Made by a program: the position numbers and the translations under genes
The notes under the pieces: model-generated
What the model was told of the DNA's origin: nothing
Database searches by the model: none
The model's input: the letters and a program-made list of their open reading frames with translations, nothing else
Origin: Alphaproteobacteria bacterium
GTDB taxonomy: Bacteria; Pseudomonadota; Alphaproteobacteria; SHVZ01
Reading direction: 5' to 3'
Length of the DNA stretch: 38,284 nt
Assembly (NCBI GenBank): GCA_009694025.1
Contig: SHVZ01000026.1
Coordinates: forward strand, 1-38,284
Shown here: positions 35,101 through 38,284 of the stretch, one piece after another
How the letters are laid out: every line of letters begins with the position of its first letter
How positions within the stretch are numbered: position 1 is the stretch's first letter

Positions 35101-36049
35101 ATTCCGGTGCATCGCCAGGACGGTTCCGTCGCCGCCCCTGCAGCGACGAACGACGATCGGAGCCCGTTGTCTGTGCCGCTGACCTGCTGCCGTGGCTCGC
35201 CTTGATGTCGCCGCGCAGGCGCCGGGCATGATCCTCCGGGCGCCTCGCCGTCGCGTCGAAGGCATCGCGGAGGGCGACATAGACGTCTTCGTGGGAGTGA
35301 TCGCGGGTGCCCGCGTCCGCGACGAGCATGCCCTTCCGCGGCAGGCGCAAGTCGATGCGGACGTTGAAGATCCGACCCTTGGCCTTGTGGCGATGCGGCG
35401 ATTCGACGGTGACGTGGCAACTCGTGATCCGGTCGAAGTAGCGCGAGAGCTTCTCGGCCTCCTTGCGGATCCGTTCCCCTAAGGCGGGCGACGAGTCCAT
35501 GTTGCGGTAGGTGATCTGCAAGCGGCTTCCCAAGTCCGTCGGCTCCGGGACGACACGATCGCCCCCATCCGAAGGCGCAGCCGCCCTGCCGCGCGTCGGG
35601 CCCGCATCCACCGAGGAGAGGTGGGACGCGAGGTCGCCGTCGGGAACGCGCGTCAGATCCTTGGCGATGTCGTAGCCAACCTTGCTCGCGACGTCCGCGG
35701 CCAAGTGCCGACGGATGTCGCCGAGAACGCGGTCCGGGGCCACCAGAACCAGCGAGTCGAAGTCTCCGCGCCGGCCCGCATCGTTGAGTTTATCGGCAAT
35801 TGCTTCGGCGAAGCCGCGCTTCTCCCGGCGATGGAGGTCTTGCCGCTCGCCGGCGGCATGTCGGGCGGACGACGCGCTCTCGATCACCCGGCCGGGCCGA
35901 TCCGCGCCCAGGTCCGAGGAGCGAAGCCGGGCCGATTTCGAGTGCGCCTCCTCGATGGTGCGGAAGGCGCCGTTGGCACTGTCCCGACGGACGATTCTGA
36001 GCCTGGCGCCATCCGCCATCACGAACCAGGTCGCCGCTGTCGCGCTCAT
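35012..36049 (-). CDS. Host-attachment (baeRF-like) domain fused to ribosome hibernation factor domain
   Basis: From MSATAATWFVMADGARLRIV the first 145 or so residues are a complete host-attachment domain (PF10116 type): DRPGRV, ERQDLHRREKRGFAEAIADKL and LVLVAPDRVLGDIR. A linker leads to an HPF/RaiA domain (about residues 178-290): LQITYRNMDSSPALGERIRKEAEKL, VESPHRHKAKGRIFNVRIDL and HEDVYVALRDAFDA. HPF domains bind the 30S decoding site and shut down ribosomes in stress. The host-attachment family has been related to archaeal/eukaryotic release factor 1. The last 55 or so residues are Arg/Ser-rich and antisense to the DUF2267 remnant, so the natural stop may be lost. It is 33 bases downstream of the universal stress gene, on the same strand. 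Confidence 0.78.
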   Translation of the reverse strand: MSATAATWFVMADGARLRIVRRDSANGAFRTIEEAHSKSARLRSSDLGADRPGRVIESASSARHAAGERQDLHRREKRGFAEAIADKLNDAGRRGDFDSLVLVAPDRVLGDIRRHLAADVASKVGYDIAKDLTRVPDGDLASHLSSVDAGPTRGRAAAPSDGGDRVVPEPTDLGSRLQITYRNMDSSPALGERIRKEAEKLSRYFDRITSCHVTVESPHRHKAKGRIFNVRIDLRLPRKGMLVADAGTRDHSHEDVYVALRDAFDATARRPEDHARRLRGDIKASHGSRSAAQTTGSDRRSSLQGRRRNRPGDAPESGHTGRGAARAASFRSSRSRRDRAWRRAR

Positions 36050-36082
36050 GGATCGATTCCCGATTGGAGGCACCATCGACAC

Positions 36083-36529
36083 TCAGGGTACCACGACCAC
36101 CGGACGGGTGGCCATCTGCACGACCTTCTGCGACACGCTACCGAAGACCAGCCCCGCCAGGCGTCCTGCCCCGCGCTTGCCGACGACGATGAGGTCGCTG
36201 CGGTTCCTCTCGGCGGCCGCGACGATCTCCGTCGCCGGATCGCCACCCATGGCGACGGTCTCGATCTTCGAGACGCCCTTTGCCGATGCCCTGGCCCGGG
36301 CGATGTCGAGCGCCGGCGGTCGCGGGTCCACCAGGAGGCTGGGGAGCTCGTCCTTGTACAGGTGCTCGGCCCGGGCATAGGCCTTCAACTCGTCATCGAG
36401 GATGAAGGGCAGGCTCGACACCATGAGCAGCGCCAGCTCGGCCTTGGTCTCGCCGGCGAGTTCCGCTGCGTAGTCGACGGCCCTCAACGCGCATTCGGAG
36501 CCGTCGACGCCGACCAGGATACGTTTCAT
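36083..36529 (-). CDS. Universal stress protein, single UspA domain
   Basis: The start MKRILVGVDGSECALRAVDY has AAAGGAGAGG upstream; a longer frame to 36559 lacks this. The 148-residue protein is a complete UspA domain with VGVDGSE at the nucleotide site and the ATP-binding motif GKRGAGRLAGLVFGSVSQKV (G-x2-G-x9-G-S) before PVVVVP. It probably binds ATP. It heads an operon with the host-attachment/HPF fusion. A perfect FNR/FixK box lies about 100 bases upstream, so induction under low oxygen is likely. Confidence 0.92.
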   Translation of the reverse strand: MKRILVGVDGSECALRAVDYAAELAGETKAELALLMVSSLPFILDDELKAYARAEHLYKDELPSLLVDPRPPALDIARARASAKGVSKIETVAMGGDPATEIVAAAERNRSDLIVVGKRGAGRLAGLVFGSVSQKVVQMATRPVVVVP

Positions 36530-36626
36530 CCGGCCTCTCCTTTGCCGCATCGGCTGCATCCCGCCGAACAGTCGACGGCATGCCCTGTCGATATGTGCAA
36601 AGTGTCACGCCGGCTCGCCGGCGGCC

Positions 36627-36640
36627 TTGATCTGCATCAA
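36627..36640. promoter_or_regulatory. FNR/FixK-type box upstream of the left-hand stress operon
   Basis: TTGATCTGCATCAA is a perfect match to TTGAT-N4-ATCAA, the site of FNR, FixK and Anr. It lies in the 309-base region between the two divergent universal stress genes and is closer to the minus-strand operon. No gene is seen in this interval. The exact class of activation cannot be set since no firm -10 is visible. Confidence 0.75.
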
Positions 36641-36749
36641 GAGGGCCGGCGTGCGTCGTCGAGCGCCGACCTCAGCCTTTGAACGACGGCGGCGCGCGCG
36701 CGGTCGTCGGTCGCGGCCTCCAGGCGGCCGCTGTGATCTCGATCGGCGT

Positions 36750-36763
36750 TTGACCTGCATCAA
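36750..36763. promoter_or_regulatory. FNR/FixK-type box upstream of the tandem universal stress gene
   Basis: TTGACCTGCATCAA differs at one position from TTGAT-N4-ATCAA. It lies 76 bases before the ATG at 36839. It shares the CTGC centre with the box at 36627, so the two may derive from one duplicated site. Confidence 0.68.
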
Positions 36764-36838
36764 TGTGATGGCGCGCCGGCAAGGCGATCCTGTCGCTTAT
36801 CGGAACCCGTGCCGGGTCCCCATTGCGGAGAGCGCGTC

Positions 36839-37624
36839 ATGCCGATCAAGAACCTGCTCGTCGTCGTTTCCGGTGCCGACGGCGAAGAGACCCGTCTCGA
36901 CACGGCAGTCGCCCTGGCCGGCAAGCACGGGGCGAGCGTGGCGGCTCTTTACGTCAAGCCGACGGCGGTCATTTACTCCGGCGGCATGGGCTTCGAGATG
37001 TCGCCCGCCCTGATCGAGGCGCAGGAGCGCGACCTGGAGGCGGCTGCGAAGGAAGCGGAAGCCGCGGTCAAGGCCTATGCGGCGCGATCGAAGACGGCGA
37101 TCGAGTGGCGCTGCGAGGAGGGCGACGAGGTGGCGGTCGCCGCGATCCATGCGCGCTATGCCGACCTCGTGGTCGCCACGCCGGATTTGGCGCGCGACCT
37201 GGTCTTCGCGGCGGGCGGGCCGGTCCTGGCGGTCCCCGACGGCGTCAAGGCGAACCCGCCCAAGCGCGTCCTCGTCGCCTGGAACGGCGGCCGCGAGGCC
37301 GCGCGCGCGCTCAGGGACGCAGCCGACCTGCTGGCGGCGGCCGGATCGGCGACGGTGGTCGTGATCGATCCGCCCCCCGGCAAGCCGATCGGGCAGGACA
37401 TCGCGCGCTTTCTGGCGGCCCACGGCATCAAGACCGAGGTTCGCGAGATGGTTTCGCGTGGCGCTGGCGTCGGCGGCCTGTTGCTCGAAGAGGCAAGGAC
37501 CGGCGGGGCCGATCTTCTGGTCATGGGCGCCTACGGCCATTCGCGCTTCCGCGAATGGGTCCTTGGCGGCGCGACCGAGGAAGTGCTGTCGGATTCCAAG
37601 CTTCCCGTCCTCCTGTCGCACTGA
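36839..37624 (+). CDS. Universal stress protein with two UspA domains
   Basis: The start MPIKNLLVVVSGADGEE follows GGAGAG. The 261-residue protein contains two UspA folds. The first (about 1-135) ends in VLAVPDG and lacks the ATP-binding glycine motif. The second (about 140-261) starts RVLVAWNGGREAARAL and ends with GAYGHSRFREWVLGGATEEV, then PVLLSH, which keeps the motif. Such tandem proteins usually have one nucleotide-binding half. It is divergent from the single-domain universal stress gene and has its own FNR/FixK box. Confidence 0.9.
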   Translation: MPIKNLLVVVSGADGEETRLDTAVALAGKHGASVAALYVKPTAVIYSGGMGFEMSPALIEAQERDLEAAAKEAEAAVKAYAARSKTAIEWRCEEGDEVAVAAIHARYADLVVATPDLARDLVFAAGGPVLAVPDGVKANPPKRVLVAWNGGREAARALRDAADLLAAAGSATVVVIDPPPGKPIGQDIARFLAAHGIKTEVREMVSRGAGVGGLLLEEARTGGADLLVMGAYGHSRFREWVLGGATEEVLSDSKLPVLLSH

Positions 37625-37661
37625 GCCCGTCAGGAAGCGGCTCGCGAATTCGCTCCGGAAG

Positions 37662-37675
37662 TTGATCCAGATCAA
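37662..37675 (+). promoter_or_regulatory. FNR/FixK-type box upstream of the phasin-like gene
   Basis: TTGATCCAGATCAA is a perfect TTGAT-N4-ATCAA dyad located 102 bases before the ATG at 37777. A possible -10 TAGGAA lies at 37698-37703. That would put the box centre about 41 bases before the start of transcription, the class II activator position. Confidence 0.75.
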
Positions 37676-37776
37676 GGTCGGAAGGCCGCCGGGGTTGTAG
37701 GAATAGCGAAACTTCCCCGTCGATCGGGCGATCGGACGGGTGGATACCCCAACCCGATGACGCGAGGAGGACTTTC

Positions 37777-38142
37777 ATGGCGAAGCACGCAACGTACGGC
37801 GAAGCCGGCGACCTGATGGCGACACCTCTGACGAAGGCCTTCGGCGGGTCGATGACCAACGCGGTCGCGGTCGGAGAAGCATGCACCAAGACGTGGCTCG
37901 AATGGCAGGAGGAATGGCTGGGCTTCGTCGGCGCGCGCCTCAAGAGCGACGTGGAAGCGCAGAAGTGCCTCGCCGAATGCGAGAACCTCTCCGATGCGGC
38001 CAAGATCCAGCAGGACTGGCTCGCGACCGCGGGCCGCGCCTATTTCGAGGAGGCGGGCAAGCTCATGCAGATCACCACCCGCGCCGCGCGGGACGGGTTC
38101 GCCCGTCTTCAGGACGCCGGCAAGGGCGGCCCCGAGGTCTAG
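37777..38142 (+). CDS. Phasin-like granule-associated protein
   Basis: The ATG follows CGAGGAGG at six bases. The 121-residue protein is mostly amphipathic helix, with WLEWQEEWLGFVGARLKSD, then AQKCLAECENLSDAAKIQQD and AGRAYFEEAGKLMQI. This is the pattern of the phasin family, whose members coat polyhydroxyalkanoate granules. No pha synthesis gene is in the window. With its FNR box it appears to be part of the low-oxygen stress set, where phasin-like proteins are often found beside universal stress genes. After it (38143-38284) I see only a short CCCGA/TCGGG hairpin and AT-richer sequence without a gene. Confidence 0.78.
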   Translation: MAKHATYGEAGDLMATPLTKAFGGSMTNAVAVGEACTKTWLEWQEEWLGFVGARLKSDVEAQKCLAECENLSDAAKIQQDWLATAGRAYFEEAGKLMQITTRAARDGFARLQDAGKGGPEV

Positions 38143-38284
38143 CCCGAATTATTCATCGGGGCGCTGATATTGGGCTGGCGGATGTAGCGTAATCCGTTGA
38201 TTTCGTGTAAGATTTTGGTGTCTAGACAAAGTCTTCCACGCCTCGCCGGAGTGCCACACCCGCCATGCAGGACGATAGCCTTCT

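Noticed and set aside
38143-38160. CCCGA/TCGGG hairpin after the phasin gene as terminator
   Set aside because: The stem is only five pairs and no T-run follows.
1-38284. CRISPR array, tRNA genes, insertion sequences
   Set aside because: No regularly spaced direct repeats, no cloverleaf-like segments and no transposase motifs were seen on reading both strands; a dedicated scan was not possible.

Overview
The window reads as a high-GC (roughly two-thirds G+C) alphaproteobacterial chromosome segment. Pointers to this group are a fused anthranilate synthase trpE(G) behind a tryptophan-rich leader peptide, as in Rhizobiales and Rhodospirillales; a phasin-like protein; FNR/FixK-type boxes; a Tat-like signal; and large multi-PAS hybrid kinases. 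The genus cannot be fixed from the sequence alone. No tRNA, rRNA, CRISPR array, transposase or integrase was recognised.

Region 1 (1-1445) holds a small hypothetical gene and an Xre/RES toxin-antitoxin pair with a promoter and an 18-bp palindromic operator. Region 2 (1446-11165, minus strand) is a copper/silver block: promoter, small secreted Met/Cys protein, CusB with its own C-terminal CusF-like domain, CusA, free CusF, DUF411 protein, then a single-chain double ABC exporter resembling CydDC. Region 3 (11365-16311) carries three secreted alpha/beta hydrolases, two of them close paralogues flanking a MORN-repeat protein. It also has a Tat-exported deaminase-like protein lacking its zinc-ligand His, and a broken upstream copy of that deaminase's 5' end.

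Region 4 (16333-17003) is a HigBA-like toxin-antitoxin locus whose toxin has a frameshift near its N-terminus. Region 5 (17044-19476) is trpL, the attenuator and trpE(G). Region 6 (19500-25663, minus strand) holds a CheY-like receiver and a giant nine-PAS hybrid histidine kinase interrupted by one in-frame TAG. Region 7 (25773-29110) is a compact overlapping operon: RNA cyclic phosphodiesterase ThpR, CobB sirtuin, Fe-S uracil-DNA glycosylase, and a TPR-glycosyltransferase. Region 8 (29147-34889) has two REP-like inverted repeats, an orphan peptide-binding protein, a protein with a degenerate zincin-like motif, a short MetE/MesD-like methionine synthase and an M81 (MlrC) peptidase.

Region 9 (34925-38142) is a low-oxygen stress island. 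It contains a decayed DUF2267 gene, a fusion of a host-attachment (release-factor-like) domain with a ribosome hibernation domain, a single-domain universal stress protein, a tandem-domain universal stress protein on the other strand, and a phasin-like gene. Three FNR/FixK boxes sit in the two intergenic regions. This island, with its fusion protein, is the best candidate for an undescribed system. Repeated signs of decay (frameshifted toxin, amber codon in the kinase, truncated deaminase copy, DUF2267 remnant) are either real erosion or assembly errors and should be checked against reads.
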